Source: Conchocele bisecta
Taxonomy: Eukaryota; Mollusca; Bivalvia; Lucinida; Thyasiridae
Reading direction: 5' to 3'
Assembly: GCA_029237695.1 (NCBI GenBank)
Contig: CM055271.1
Coordinates: 83,277,488-83,341,487, forward strand
Length of the DNA stretch: 64,000 nucleotides
In this document: positions 11,050-19,271 of the stretch, in pieces
How the letters are laid out: each line of letters opens with the position of its first letter
How positions within the stretch are numbered: position 1 is the stretch's first letter
Translations under genes and position numbers: made by a program
Notes under the pieces: generated by a model
The model's database searches: none
Seen by the model: the letters and a program-made list of their open reading frames with translations, nothing else
Told to the model about the DNA's origin: nothing

Positions 11050-14000
11050 CAAACACTCAATCAATCAATCAATCAGTCAGTCAGTCAGTCAGTCAATCAA
11101 TCAACCAATAAATCGGTTATTAGGGTCGATTTTGTTGTTTCTAGAACATGTTGAAGAAATTAAGTGATATAGGTTATTCTCAGTCAATCAATCAATCAAT
11201 AAATAAATCAATCAATAAATTTAATCAACGAACGAACCAACCAAATTATTGTCCCATTCCAGGACGAAACCCGTGCCGCGCGGACCCAGCCTGTATTATG
11301 AGGAGCCCAGGAAGCCCAGTAAGGTCATCACGTGGGACGAGGCGAATGAGGCCCGGCCCCCACTGAGGGTGGACATGGAGGGGCCGGGGCCCTGCCAATA
11401 CACGCCCAGGACCAAACCCCTGTACGAGACGAATTCCCCTTCCTGGTCATTCGGCGCCAAATGTGAACCCGAGAAGTGTAAGTGACATATATGTACATTA
11501 GGTGGACATATGTTATTTCCCACCCATTGAAATCCCATAGACTTACATGTATTTGTAACTGTGCAAATTGAGGATCGTCTGCGAATTTCAATAAATGTAT
11601 TTACATTTATTGAGAATAGGCTGCATATGCGGCATATGCCCAATAAATGTAAATCCAATAATTGTTTACAAGAAAACGTTGTTAATGTGAAATTTACAGA
11701 CTATCATATGTTTGCACTTACGAACATTTTAGTCGTACGAAGTTTAGTGAAACGGGTCGCTGGTTTACCAGTGCAGGGCTCCTCATTATGATATATACTG
11801 TCTGTGAGAAGTATCATATGGCGGTTGTTTGTCCGCATAAAGCCACAGTTAGATCACGGTTCGTCCGCATGTACGAGGAGATAATCCGCGAGCTTTAGCG
11901 TAATCCGCGAGCTTTAGCGAGTGGTATATCGATCGTACATGTACATGCGGACGAACGTGATGTAACTGTGTTATCACGCCCTCATGTCCATACATTGTCC
12001 AATGTGCTGTGTAAATGTAGAAACAAAACTAGAAAATGTATCAAATATGTGATAAGGACACTTTAGACCATGACCAGACTGCGCGGAAGCACAGGCTAGA
12101 TTTTCTAGATTCAATTGGTTCCAAGTTTCAGAAATGTGCGCATTTATATAAAAAACAACACGTTTTCAATTGACCTCATTTTTATGTCATTGAAATTATG
12201 ACGTTAAAAAGCATCTTGAAAACAGTAAAACTATGTCAATCAATTGTCCATATAATCTTGATGTTTCAAGCCACTCTCTTTAGTGATCACCGAATTGTAA
12301 GTTAAGTAGGACAATACCTTAAGGTGTTTAGGTGTGTGCAAGCCTACTGGATTTAAGTTGACTTTTATTTTGGCACGGCGCTGTATGTAATTTTAACAGG
12401 TAATGAGCTTTGTACTGACTGATAGCATATTGCTGTATCAGGCCTTATACCAACATCCGGGTTACAACAAAGTGAAAACTGACGTTCCATTGGTCGCATG
12501 ACGTCACGTGACGTTACCGAATGACGTCAGTGTATTAACGCAACGTAAACAAGTCCGCGTTCTGTGCACAGATAATGACGTCATAATTATGTGGTCATTT
12601 CCGAGCATAAAACGTTACCTGATTAATAGAATACCAGGTTACTGTCTTTTGATATCAAGTTTATCAGGCTCGGCTCGGAAACGGTAGGAATTCCTCGGCA
12701 AGCCTAGGAATTCTACGCGTTTCCTAGCCTTGCCTGATAAACTTGACATCAACAGACATTAGTGTCTGTTTCACGAAAGCTGCCCAAATTTTACGGCCAT
12801 ATAAACAATTCAAAAACAATATTTTTTTCGATAATATTAAATTAAAGGAAAATTTAAGAATGAGCATTCTTTTTTATTTCATGAAATTTGTCCAAATATT
12901 GGTTTTATTACGAAAAATTTATTTCTCTATGGGAATTTAACATGGGGGAAAAAGAGGTAGAGGAGTTGTGGGAGGAGTCAAAAAACGAAACTTGTTGGAA
13001 ATTGACTCCGAAACCTAGCTAGATAACTTGGAAATGATCTAACTAAGAAAACAAAAGTTAAATTTAAAAAATCGGTCCACTATTTCTGAAATTCTAAAAA
13101 CAATTCCCCATGTTAAATCCCCATAAATCTCTATGAGACTATGGGGATTTAACATGGGGAAATTGTTTTTTCGCAATAAAATCAATATTTGACGAAATAA
13201 AAAGAAGGGTCATTCTTAAATTTTCCTTTACTTTAATATTAACGAAAAAAATATAGTTTTTTAATTGTTTATTTGGCCGTACAATCTGGGCAGCTTTCGC
13301 GAAACAGAGTTTTATAGACGGGTATTCTCTGTATGTGTTACAGTGGGCGGATCACGGACGTCATGGGAGAAGAAGTGGTTCCATTCTCCAAACGTCTGGA
13401 CGACCAAGGTCGACTTTTACAACGACACCGCTGTAAGTTCTTCATTCCATTCATTTTTTACCATTGAATACATGTTGCTCAGTTCTATTTTTCATCATAT
13501 TGTTGCCCTAATACTCTGGGGCCCGTTTCACTAAACTTCGTACGACTAAAATGTTCGTAAGTGCAACATTATGGTAGTCTGTAAATTTCACATTAACAAT
13601 GTTTTCTTGTAAACAATTCATTGGATTTACATTTATTGAGCATATATAGGCTGCATATGCAGCCTATGCTCAATAAATATAAATCCATGAATTGAAATTT
13701 ACAGACGATCATAAATTTACACATTTTAGTTGTACGAAGTTCAGTGAACGCACCCCAGATTGCTTACCACATCTAACACACTGTTTTACTATTATTTTTA
13801 TTCTCCATTGCTTGGCCCTACATGCTACTCATATGTGTTGGTGGGCCGTTAAGCACCATCCGTGTTTCATTCATTCATTCTCATTCATTTGGCGAGTCAG
13901 ACAGTTGAGTGAGTTTGGTGGGTGGTAGGTATGTTGGAGCGGTGGTTGAGTGTATATGCGTGAGGCAAGTATGTCAGTTATTCACTCAGTGTAGCCACAG

Positions 14001-17000
14001 GTTCTTGAAGAACGGTTCATATTTCGGTGTTTATGGGTTATTTCGCTATCTCTGTGGTGTAGGTGCATTGTTACTAACCAGGGACCATACACAAGGTGTA
14101 TGATCACGTGGTACTAACAACAACAAGTACCGATTCAAAGTACGTATTCTTGACAGTTGTATAGTGTCCTTATTACGTACCGGATTTTGATGAAATATGG
14201 CGCATCAACCGCGTCTTGTTAAGCTGCATTTAGTGGTCTCTGTATTTTCGCCCAAACCTCTGTCGTTTTTGCGAAGAATCGATTTCCGTGTCGGAGCGAC
14301 ATAAGTCTGTGCCAACGTCCCTGGACCACCAAATGCAGCTCATGAAGACGCGTTTGCTGCGCCATATTTCATCAAAATCCGTTGCATATTAAGGAAAATA
14401 TCAAATAATACTTAATTTGAAGTGGGCGACGTTGTTGTTGTTGTAACCACGTGCTCGTGCACCTTGATCTTCGTCCCAGTACCAACATACAATTTACGTC
14501 AGTCACGTCCCGCGAATTACACGTATAAGTTACAAAGGAGAGAAAGAGTGCTTCTACTCGTGTACGTTTTTAACTAATACAACCATTATTTGTTAACCGA
14601 TGACAATAAAACCGGTCACAACCTGTTTGTTGAGAGTAAAAGCCTGACACGTGTTTCATTGAAGGAATGGAGAACAGTGCAGATACAGATCAGACTGTGC
14701 GGATGCACAGACTGATCTGGATCTACACTGGTCGCCCCATTTCTCGCGTCACAGCCATTCATTATATCATGCGGCGGACTTGATTGCAGTGGCCGACGCC
14801 GACCCAGTACCGACAGAAGACGATGATCGGCCCCCGACAACGGACCATGGTGGAGGCGCCCTCGTTCACGATCGGCACCCGGAAGGAGATGAACATGAAC
14901 AAAACAGGTGCGCCATAAATAGAGCATAAATATCATATCTTTCCAACGAATATGACATACGGCAGGGATTCACTTTCGCAATTGGCGATAAAAATAAATA
15001 ATTGGCGATAAAAAATTACAATTGGCGATAAAAAATATTTTTCGAAAATTGTAATTTTTTTATCGCCAATTGTTTTATTTTTTTGAAGTGGCGATTTTTT
15101 TATTTTCCCCAGCGGAATCCCTGCATACGGTAGAACCGCACTAAACCGGACACACAGGCAGTCTCTGTATCCTTTATTTTGTGGGGTTCATTGTCACCTA
15201 TCTCTGATGATAATGACCTGTTAATGTTCGCAAAGCACACACGAATGCATTTACAAATTCATATGTCTAATTTACAGTGGAACCTCTCTAAACCGGACAC
15301 CCTGGGGACCTCCCAGGGTGTCCGGTTGAGACAGGTTCCACTGTATATGTAATAGTTATAGTTCATATATTTTTAATAACTTAATTTCGGACACAACTAT
15401 TTTATTGTTTGTCCATCTCCGTCGCGTGCACATGCTTGTTTGAATGTCGTTCCGTCCCTAAACGCGCTTTCGACTCGTGTTGCAGGTAGCGACAAAGAGC
15501 CGTCGCCCGTGGACTACGAGCCGGACATGGCGGACAAGCTGGTGATGACCCAAGGTCCCCGGTTCTCACACCAATTCCGCCGCGAAGGCACCGTCATGTG
15601 GAGCTCTAAAGGTCCGTACCCGTGCCATGTTCTTTCATAATGTCATGGGCATCATCAGTGTTTTGAAAAGAGGATTCGGCTGTTAGCTGTGAAGCAACTG
15701 AAATATGTAAGGGTCCAGAGGTAACCCCTGTACCCCTGTACCCCTTACAAATTTCGGTTGCTTCACGGCCCCGGAAGTGTTTGATTCCCCGGACCATTTA
15801 CATATTTCGGTTGCTTCATCGCCCCGGGATATTTTTTTTATTTCCAGAAGCTAAATGCTGCATTTGGGTGTTTGGATAATAACTAGCACCTGGGCAAAGA
15901 GTTATTGGGCCAATTTAAGACGGTGTTACTTAAAATTTGCATATTGCAATACGTGTGGCGTTATCTTGACAGTGTTCCTCTGATGACACACTTGCGTCCG
16001 ATTCTTTCTCTGCAGAATAATCAGACTAACTACATAAGTAATGCTGCTAAATTTGGTATTGTCGGACTCATTGTGTTAACGGCTGGAACATGGTCATCAT
16101 TCAAAGGAAAAAACCGCTGTCGTATTGATGAACTATAAGATTTACCCGACACCTCATGGGCGCCGCCATGACTCCAGACGCATTAACACCCAACACAATA
16201 GACCACGTGATCAGTGGATTAGTACACCTAGTGATTTTGTTGAAATCGGCTACAGGGGACTGTTGCACTAAACGTTGTATGATGAAAACGTTGGTACCAG
16301 GATCTTTATAAATTAGCTTCTCACATTGACATGGTTCCTAATCAGGGGCGGATCTTGAGGGGGGGGGGGGGGGGGGCGGGGAGGTCCGGGGTTGAAACCC
16401 CCTCCCCTCCCCCGTTCAGTCACGGAGTTTACATTGATCACAGTTTACCACCAGTTGGAGTCTGAATTTAAATGCCGTAAAACACAGGAAAGTGAATTTC
16501 GAAGAGCTCGAAAATAGGACAACCCCCTAGTTGCGAACGGTAACTCTTGCAATTACTCCCGTAGATTGCAAGAGTTACCTTCGCAACTAGACACTCCCCC
16601 GTTCCCCAAATGCTGGATCCGCCCCTGCTAATGCTACCATTGTGCACGTACATATACATATGAGGCACGCCATGTGATTTTGAACATTCGGCTATCTTCG
16701 TCATTTCACTCAATACGTTTACAAAATTTACAATATTTTTCATAAATGATGTCAAAAGTTGACAAAATTGCTGTACTCTGAAAATGTTGTCAACTTTTGA
16801 CGCCATTGGCGTGTCTCATATCCGTACATGTCATTAATGTGAGCACATCCACAAACGATTTGGGTACGAATCTGTGGGCCGTTTCACTAATCTTCGTACG
16901 ACTAAATGTTCGTAAGTGCAGTATCATAAGTTTGCACTTACGAACATTTTAGTCGTACGAAGTTTAGTGAAACGGCCGCCAGATTCGTACGCAAATCGTT

Positions 17001-17501
17001 CGTGGATGTGCTCACATTAATGATATGTCTATGTAGGTGTCACGGTACGGATCTAGTAAGTCAGGAGAGCGGATAAGTATCTGTGCCTGGTTAGCTCAGT
17101 CGTTAGAGCGACCGCCTTGTAAGCGGGAGGTTCCTGTTACATAGGTACAACATGGTAGAATTAGTGAATCATGTTACGTTAATGTCAGAGGCAAATTCAT
17201 GAAAATATTCGTACGAACGTGTTATCATACTAAGTTTGTACGAACGTGTTATCATACTAAGTTCATGAAAATATTCGTACGAACGTGTTATCATACTAAG
17301 TTCATGAAAATATTCGTACGAACGTGTTATCATACTAAGTTTAGTGAAACATGCCCCTGATTTATTGTATTTACAGATAACACCCCGGGGCCGGGATCAT
17401 ACGACCCGAAGTTCAGCAACAAGCCGCACGGACCCAACTTCAGTATTAGGCACATGCGCCGGGAGAAGTCACATTTCCTCGGCCCGTTCTCAACGTTTTA
17501 G
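6529..17501 (+). CDS. Sperm-tail PG-rich repeat protein, ODF3/SHIPPO-like (six exons)
   Basis: I assembled six exons: 6529-6626, 11263-11477, 13344-13432, 14790-14907, 15486-15611 and 17377-17501. All introns are GT-AG and all phases agree. The joined reading frame is 771 nt, 256 residues plus TAG, close to the ~250 residues usual for ODF3. PG-type repeats are visible: GPGPCQY (73-79) with SWSFG (93-97), WPTPTQY (135-141) with PSFTIG (158-163), PSPVDY (179-184) with GPRFS (197-201), and TPGPGSY (218-224) with GPNFS (234-238). Family knowledge: STPGR proteins associate with axonemal or outer-dense-fibre microtubules of cilia and sperm tails. An in-frame TAA lies just 5' of the ATG. The C-terminus (SHFLGPFSTF) overlaps a minisatellite and may not be ancestral. 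Exon 1 is the least certain exon because it rests on splice phase and composition only. Confidence 0.82.
6673..7244. mobile_element. Family G element in intron 1
   Basis: Termini ACAAGGTGCATGATCACGTGG plus TTACAACAACAACAG, and the complement ending CCACGTGATCATACACCTTG. The interior is itself an imperfect palindrome (GGATTTTGATGAAATATGGCGC, GAATCTATTTCCGCCGG and complements). A shorter copy at 14090-14467 and a one-ended copy at 29003 confirm a family. The 126-codon ORF here is a by-product. Confidence 0.62.
7678..7757. repeat. Palindrome (GTCGAAAATTGGCGAAA arms)
   Basis: Arms GTCGAAAATTGGCGAAA and complement enclose GCAAATGCGGAAG / CTTCCGCATTTGC around AAA. Simple foldback in intron 1. No coding potential. 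Confidence 0.55.
8304..8379. repeat. Hairpin, TATGTTGTTACCACTC family
   Basis: Perfect arms AAAGTGTATGTTGTTACCAC and complement, centred on CGTCTCGGCGAGACG. The same hairpin recurs at 8768-8842 and 9260-9355, inside the long inverted repeat that follows. Confidence 0.6.
8751..9376. mobile_element. Long inverted-repeat element with nested hairpins
   Basis: About 300-bp arms are inverted around a spacer near 9040-9080. Each arm contains a TATGTTGTTACCACTCGTTT hairpin, then AGGGGCATATCAGGATTTTT, then AAAACATGTTTTCATCATGG, then GTGGTTTAATTGAAGAT. The right-arm hairpin carries an extra partial copy of the CGACGAGACGGTTCAAACGAG unit. A solo GGGCATTTCAGGATTTTTTG near 8709 is a further fragment. Most likely a foldback transposon; no ORF. 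Confidence 0.62.
9517..9788. mobile_element. MITE family A, full copy
   Basis: Termini ATCAGGAGCCCGTTTCACTA and the complement ending GTGAAACGGGCCCCTGAT, followed inward by ACTTCGTACGACTAAAATG. Subterminal TACAGACnATC and an inner palindrome TTTACATTTATTGAGCATAGG. Copies near 11556, 13515, 16870 and 25411 show it is abundant around this gene. Confidence 0.65.
10366..10580. repeat. Family H inverted repeat (GCACGCCATGTGATTTTG)
   Basis: Left GCGACACGCCATGTGATTTTG and right CAAAATCACATGGCGTGCCTC are inverted termini of a ~215-bp element. Related copies are at 16661-16820 and around 23650 and 25390, often containing TTTACGGAAAATAT. No ORF. Confidence 0.55.
10751..11221. repeat. (TCAA)n microsatellite tract, interrupted
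   Basis: Runs of TCAA at about 10751-10822, 10883-11107 and 11183-11221, with TCGA and TCAG variant blocks. Long ORFs encoding Ser-Ile-Asn-Gln repeats arise from the 4-bp period in any frame and are not genes. The tract ends only about 40 bp before the splice acceptor of exon 2, so it forms part of the acceptor-proximal intron. Confidence 0.85.
11263..11477 (+). CDS. Exon 2 of ODF3-like gene
   Basis: Acceptor TTCCAG at 11257-11262, donor GTAAGT at 11478. Encodes residues 33-105, including the PG-repeat core MEGPGPCQYTPRTKPLY and the paired SPSWSFGAK, the classic spacing of a sperm-tail PG-rich repeat. GC-rich against an AT-rich surround. The minus-strand ORFs over it are shadows. Confidence 0.85.
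11556..11765. mobile_element. MITE family A, left end decayed
   Basis: The right end is intact (CATTTTAGTCGTACGAAGTT, then TAGTGAAACGGGTCGC). The inner palindrome TTTACATTTATTGAG is present. At the left only the subterminal GGATCGTCTGCGAATTTCAA remains. Lies in intron 2. Confidence 0.55.
11844..11970. repeat. Foldback repeat with CGTCCGCATGTAC arms
   Basis: CACAGTTAGATCACGGTTCG with CCGCATGTAC is inverted at GTACATGCGGACGAACGTGA with TAACTGTG. A direct repeat TAATCCGCGAGCTTTAGCG occupies the loop. Single copy here. Confidence 0.5.
12433..12763. mobile_element. Family I element (CTGACGTTCCATTGGTCG ... foldback)
   Basis: The left part has AAAACTGACGTTCCATTGG and several TGACGTCA-like words. 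The right part is a palindrome GATATCAAGTTTATCAGGC ... GCCTGATAAACTTGACATC. Copies occur near 39704-39915 and 58699-58955, each with CTTTTGATAT and CCTTGCCTGATAAACTT. Intron 2. Confidence 0.55.
12763..13311. mobile_element. Family J long foldback element (copy 1)
   Basis: ~550-bp element with almost fully self-complementary halves. It starts TGTCTGTTTCACGAAAGCTG with CCCAAATTTTACGGCC and ends with the complement GGCCGTACAATCTGGGCAGC. Inner arms carry GAATTTAACATGGGG, TTTTATTACGAAAAAT and AGATGTCTATGGGG-type words. Copies 2 and 3 are at 19573-20115 and 27503-28070. It ends only 33 bp before the exon 3 acceptor. Confidence 0.7.
13344..13432 (+). CDS. Exon 3 of ODF3-like gene
   Basis: Acceptor GTTACAG just before 13344, donor GTAAGT at 13433. 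Encodes LGGSRTSWEKKWFHSPNV, WTTKVDFYNDTA (residues 105-134). Phase 1 in, phase 0 out, matching its neighbours. It has no PG repeat of its own, so it looks like a linker between repeats. Confidence 0.78.
13515..13758. mobile_element. MITE family A, full copy
   Basis: Termini TGGGGCCCGTTTCACTAAAC and the degraded right end GTTCAGTGAACGCACCCCAG, with an inner palindrome TGAGCATATATAGGCTGCAT. Starts about 80 bp downstream of the exon 3 donor. Confidence 0.6.
14090..14467. mobile_element. Family G element, shorter copy (intron 3)
   Basis: CACAAGGTGTATGATCACGTGG and CCACGTGCTCGTGCACCTTG termini, with inner CGGATTTTGATGAAATATGG and complement ATTTCATCAAAATCCG. Compared with 6673-7244 it lacks a left-inner portion of about 200 bp. 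Confidence 0.6.
14655..14760. repeat. MITE family B fragment next to exon 4
   Basis: Contains GGAGAACAGTGCAGATACAG, the hairpin GATCAGACTGTGCGGATGC, and the right end CATTTCTCGCGTCACAGCC. It stops about 30 bp before the exon 4 acceptor. Confidence 0.5.
14790..14907 (+). CDS. Exon 4 of ODF3-like gene
   Basis: Acceptor TGATTGCAG, donor GTGCGC at 14908. Encodes residues 135-174 starting WPTPTQYRQKTMIGPRQR and containing VEAPSFTIGTRKE, a second PG-type repeat (PTPTQY with SFTIG). The donor GTGCGC is weaker than the others. The 106-codon minus-strand ORF is a shadow. Confidence 0.78.
14986..15107. repeat. AATTGGCGATAAAAA inverted/tandem repeat
   Basis: Three direct copies of AATTGGCGATAAAAA are followed by the inverted TTTTTTATCGCCAATTG and a decayed GTGGCGATTTTTTTA. 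AT-rich foldback in intron 4. No coding potential. Confidence 0.55.
15273..15345. mobile_element. TA-flanked MITE, Tc1/mariner-like
   Basis: TACAGTGGAACCTCTCTAAA at the left and GGTTCCACTGTA at the right, with centre CACCCTGGGGACCTCCCAGGGTG. Same family as 889-969. Confidence 0.65.
15486..15611 (+). CDS. Exon 5 of ODF3-like gene
   Basis: Acceptor CGTGTTGCAG, donor GTCCGT at 15612. Encodes residues 174-216: GSDKEPSPVDYEPDMADK, then TQGPRFSHQFRREGT. PSPVDY plus GPRFS is the third repeat in the protein. Phase 1 on both sides. Confidence 0.82.
15689..15822. repeat. Inverted repeat GAAGCAACYGAAATATGTAA
   Basis: GTGAAGCAACTGAAATATGT at the left is inverted twice to the right (ACAAATTTCGGTTGCTTCA and ACATATTTCGGTTGCTTCA), with GGGGTAACCCCTGTACCCCT-like tracts between. 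Intron 5. Decayed foldback. Confidence 0.45.
16343..16627. mobile_element. hAT-like non-autonomous element with 5-bp TSD
   Basis: Termini CAGGGGCGGATC and GATCCGCCCCTG, flanked by the direct repeat CTAAT (16338-16342 and 16628-16632). The interior has a G run, AACCCCCTCCCC and a palindrome GTTGCGAACGGTAACTCTTGC. Same terminus type and TSD length as the element at 5756, so the two are probably the same superfamily. Intron 5. Confidence 0.72.
16661..16820. repeat. Family H inverted repeat, copy 2
   Basis: TGAGGCACGCCATGTGATTT at the left and GGCGTGTCTCATA at the right, with inner GTCAAAAGTTGACAAAATT and complement. Matches the element at 10366. Confidence 0.5.
16828..17025. mobile_element. Composite palindrome: family A termini inside a longer foldback
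   Basis: Outer arms ATTAATGTGAGCACATCCAC and GTGGATGTGCTCACATTAAT enclose AATCTG/CAGATT arms and then a compact family A pair (GGCCGTTTCACTAATCTTCG and complement). The whole is one ~200-bp palindrome. Either a mini family A captured in a palindrome or a foldback that extended it. Confidence 0.58.
17085..17132 (+). pseudogene. Truncated tRNA-Thr(UGU)-like sequence
   Basis: GCCTGGTTAGCTCAGTCGTT, then AGAGC and an anticodon arm CCGCCTTGTAAGCGG, look like the 5' two thirds of a tRNA with anticodon TGT. The T arm and 3' acceptor are missing; sequence becomes TTCCTGTTACATAGG. Probably a tRNA fragment or SINE head rather than a working tRNA gene. Confidence 0.5.
17196..17342. repeat. 39-bp tandem repeat before exon 6
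   Basis: Unit TTCATGAAAATATTCGTACG plus AACGTGTTATCATACTAAG, about three full copies and one shortened copy. The last runs into a family A terminus (TTTAGTGAAACATGCCCCTG) that ends about 15 bp before the exon 6 acceptor. The units resemble a family A end (CGTACGAAC...AAGTTTAGTGAAAC), so it may be an expansion of that terminus. Confidence 0.7.
17377..17501 (+). CDS. Exon 6 (terminal) of ODF3-like gene
   Basis: Acceptor ATTTACAG at 17369-17376. Encodes DNTPGPGSYDPKFSNKPHGP, then NFSIRHMRREKSHFLGPFST, then F and TAG at 17499-17501. PGPGSYDPKF is the best match to the PG-repeat consensus in the gene. The last 11 codons including the stop overlap the first unit of the adjacent 43-bp minisatellite, so the stop may belong to the repeat. 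Confidence 0.83.
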
Positions 17502-17925
17502 CCGATGTTTGTCACATTTCCTCGGCCCGTTCTCAACGTTTTAGCCGATGTTTGTCACATTTCCGCGGCCCGTTCTCAACGTTAAGCCGAGGAAATGTCG
17601 CCGAAGTTTGTCACATTTCCTCGGCTTAACGTTTTAGTCGATGTTTCTCACATTTCATCGGCCCGTTCTTAACGTTTTAGTCGATGTTTGTCACATTTCC
17701 TTGGCCCGTTCTCAACGTTTTAGCCGATGTTTGTGAATTTCCTCGGCCCGTTCTTCACGTTTTATTCCATGTTTGTCACATTTCCTCGGCCCGTTCTCAC
17801 GTTTTAGCCGATGTTTGTGAATTTCTCGGCCCGTTCTTCACGTTTTATTCGATGTTTGTCACATTTCCTCGGCCCGTTCTCAACATTTTGGTCGACGTTT
17901 GCCACGTCACATTTCCTCAGCTATA
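17470..17925. repeat. 43-bp minisatellite derived from the 3' end of the ODF3-like exon
   Basis: Unit TCACATTTCCTCGGCCCGTT followed by CTCAACGTTTTAGCCGATGT and TTG. About ten units with substitutions and one locally inverted segment (GTTAAGCCGAGGAAATGTC at about 17580). The first unit overlaps codons for SHFLGPFSTF-stop. 43 is not divisible by three, so the array cannot code continuously; ORFs in it are by-products. Confidence 0.8.
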
Positions 17926-18109
17926 CATGTCCTCGACCAGTAGCCTATTTCACCAACATTGCAAAGTATACTTTTCTAGCAAAGTATACTTTGAGGGAGA
18001 AATTTTCAAATTTAGGATAAATTTATTAATTTTTAGCCAGGTTTTTTGAAAAAAAATTCAGGCTATTGGATTGGCGAAAGCCGGGCGGGCGGCGGGCGGG
18101 CGGCGTCCA

Positions 18110-18680
18110 CAATCAATGTTAAGGTTTCGTGTTTGAGTCCATTTCTTTGTTACTGTACCACCTAGGACCACCAAACTTTCACAGCTTCATAATCAAAGGG
18201 GTGCCCACCACATATCACTATCCAACTGTTACTTTTTTTTTTAACTTCACCCATTTTTTCCGCGCAGTCGACTTAGCCATTTTTCAATGTTAAGTTTTCG
18301 CGTTTTCAATGTTAAGTTTTCGTGTTTAAGTCCATTTCTTTGGTACTGTACCATCTAGGACCACCAAACTTTCACAGCTTCATAATCAAGGGGTGCCCAC
18401 CACATATCACTATCCAACATGTTACTTTTTTTTTAACTTGACCCATTTTTTCCGCGCAGTCGACTTAGCCATTTTCAATGTTAAGTTTTCGCGTTTACAA
18501 TGTTAAGTTTTCGTGTTTAAGTCCATTTCTTTGGTACTGTACCACCTAAGACCACCAAACTTTCACAGCTTCATAACCAATGGGTGCCTACCTCATACAA
18601 CTATCCAACATGTGACCATTTTTTTTTACCTTCACCTATTATTTCTACGTAATTGACTTAGCCATTTTCAACGTTAACTT
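18110..18680. repeat. Three ~184-bp direct repeats
   Basis: Repeated words TTAAGTCCATTTCTTTGGTA, GGACCACCAAACTTTCACAG and TATCCAACATGTTAC recur at about 184-bp spacing, with a decayed third unit. Internal to the TIR element at 17940. Confidence 0.7.
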
Positions 18681-18996
18681 TTTAACGTACGTCTGGTTAA
18701 ATTTTTTGGTTTTAAAAACTTTTTCGTATATATATCTCTGCAACTGCTTCGCCCACATTACCTTGAAACTTCACATGGGTGTTATCATCGTCCATATTTT
18801 CATTCTAACCCCCAACCGTGCGGCCCCTGTGCGCAATGTCAAGGTCAAATTACTTTGAATTTATTTGTTAAAGTTTTTTCGTGTACTATATCTCTGCAAC
18901 TGCTTCACCCATTACCTTGATACTTCACATGGGTGTTTATCATCATTGTCGCACCCGCTTGCGGAAAGCGCGATATCGTCGGCATTTTGGCATACG

Positions 18997-19030
18997 TCCG
19001 TCCGTCCGTCCGTCCGTCCGTCCGTCCGTT
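18997..19030. repeat. (CCGT)n microsatellite
   Basis: Eight or so consecutive CCGT units. A related CCGTCCGT/CCGGTCCG tract is at about 21898-21950. Confidence 0.8.
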
Positions 19031-19212
19031 TTTTCGTTAAAGTTTTTCCATCTACTATATCTATTTTTTTAGTGTCCATGCCTCGCCCCAAGGCGCGACA
19101 TGCAGGCCACTGCCATCTAGTCTACAAAAAGTGGGTATAATTATGTTATCCAAGTGTCCATGCTTGGAAAAAACCTGGCCTTCGTGGCTTTGCCTCGTTT
19201 CTTGTTATTATA

Positions 19213-19271
19213 CTGAATTTATTACATTATCACAGCCATTTTGGCTGTGATAATGTAATAAATTCAGTACA
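19213..19271. repeat. Palindrome (TGAATTTATTACATTATCAC)
   Basis: Perfect arms ACTGAATTTATTACATTATC and complement, around CACAGCCATTTTGGCTGTG. Lies inside the right part of the TIR element at 17940. Confidence 0.55.

Noticed and set aside
10670..11167. ORFs encoding long Ser-Ile-Asn-Gln repeats
   Set aside because: They are translations of the (TCAA)n microsatellite, open in several frames because the 4-bp period contains no stop; not a gene.
11296..11658. Minus-strand ORFs of 120 and 87 codons
   Set aside because: They are antisense shadows of exon 2 of the ODF3-like gene plus a MITE.
17684..18049. 121-codon ORF with repeated FVTFPRPVLNVL-like residues
   Set aside because: It is the 43-bp minisatellite read in one frame and runs into a TIR element; the period is not a multiple of three.
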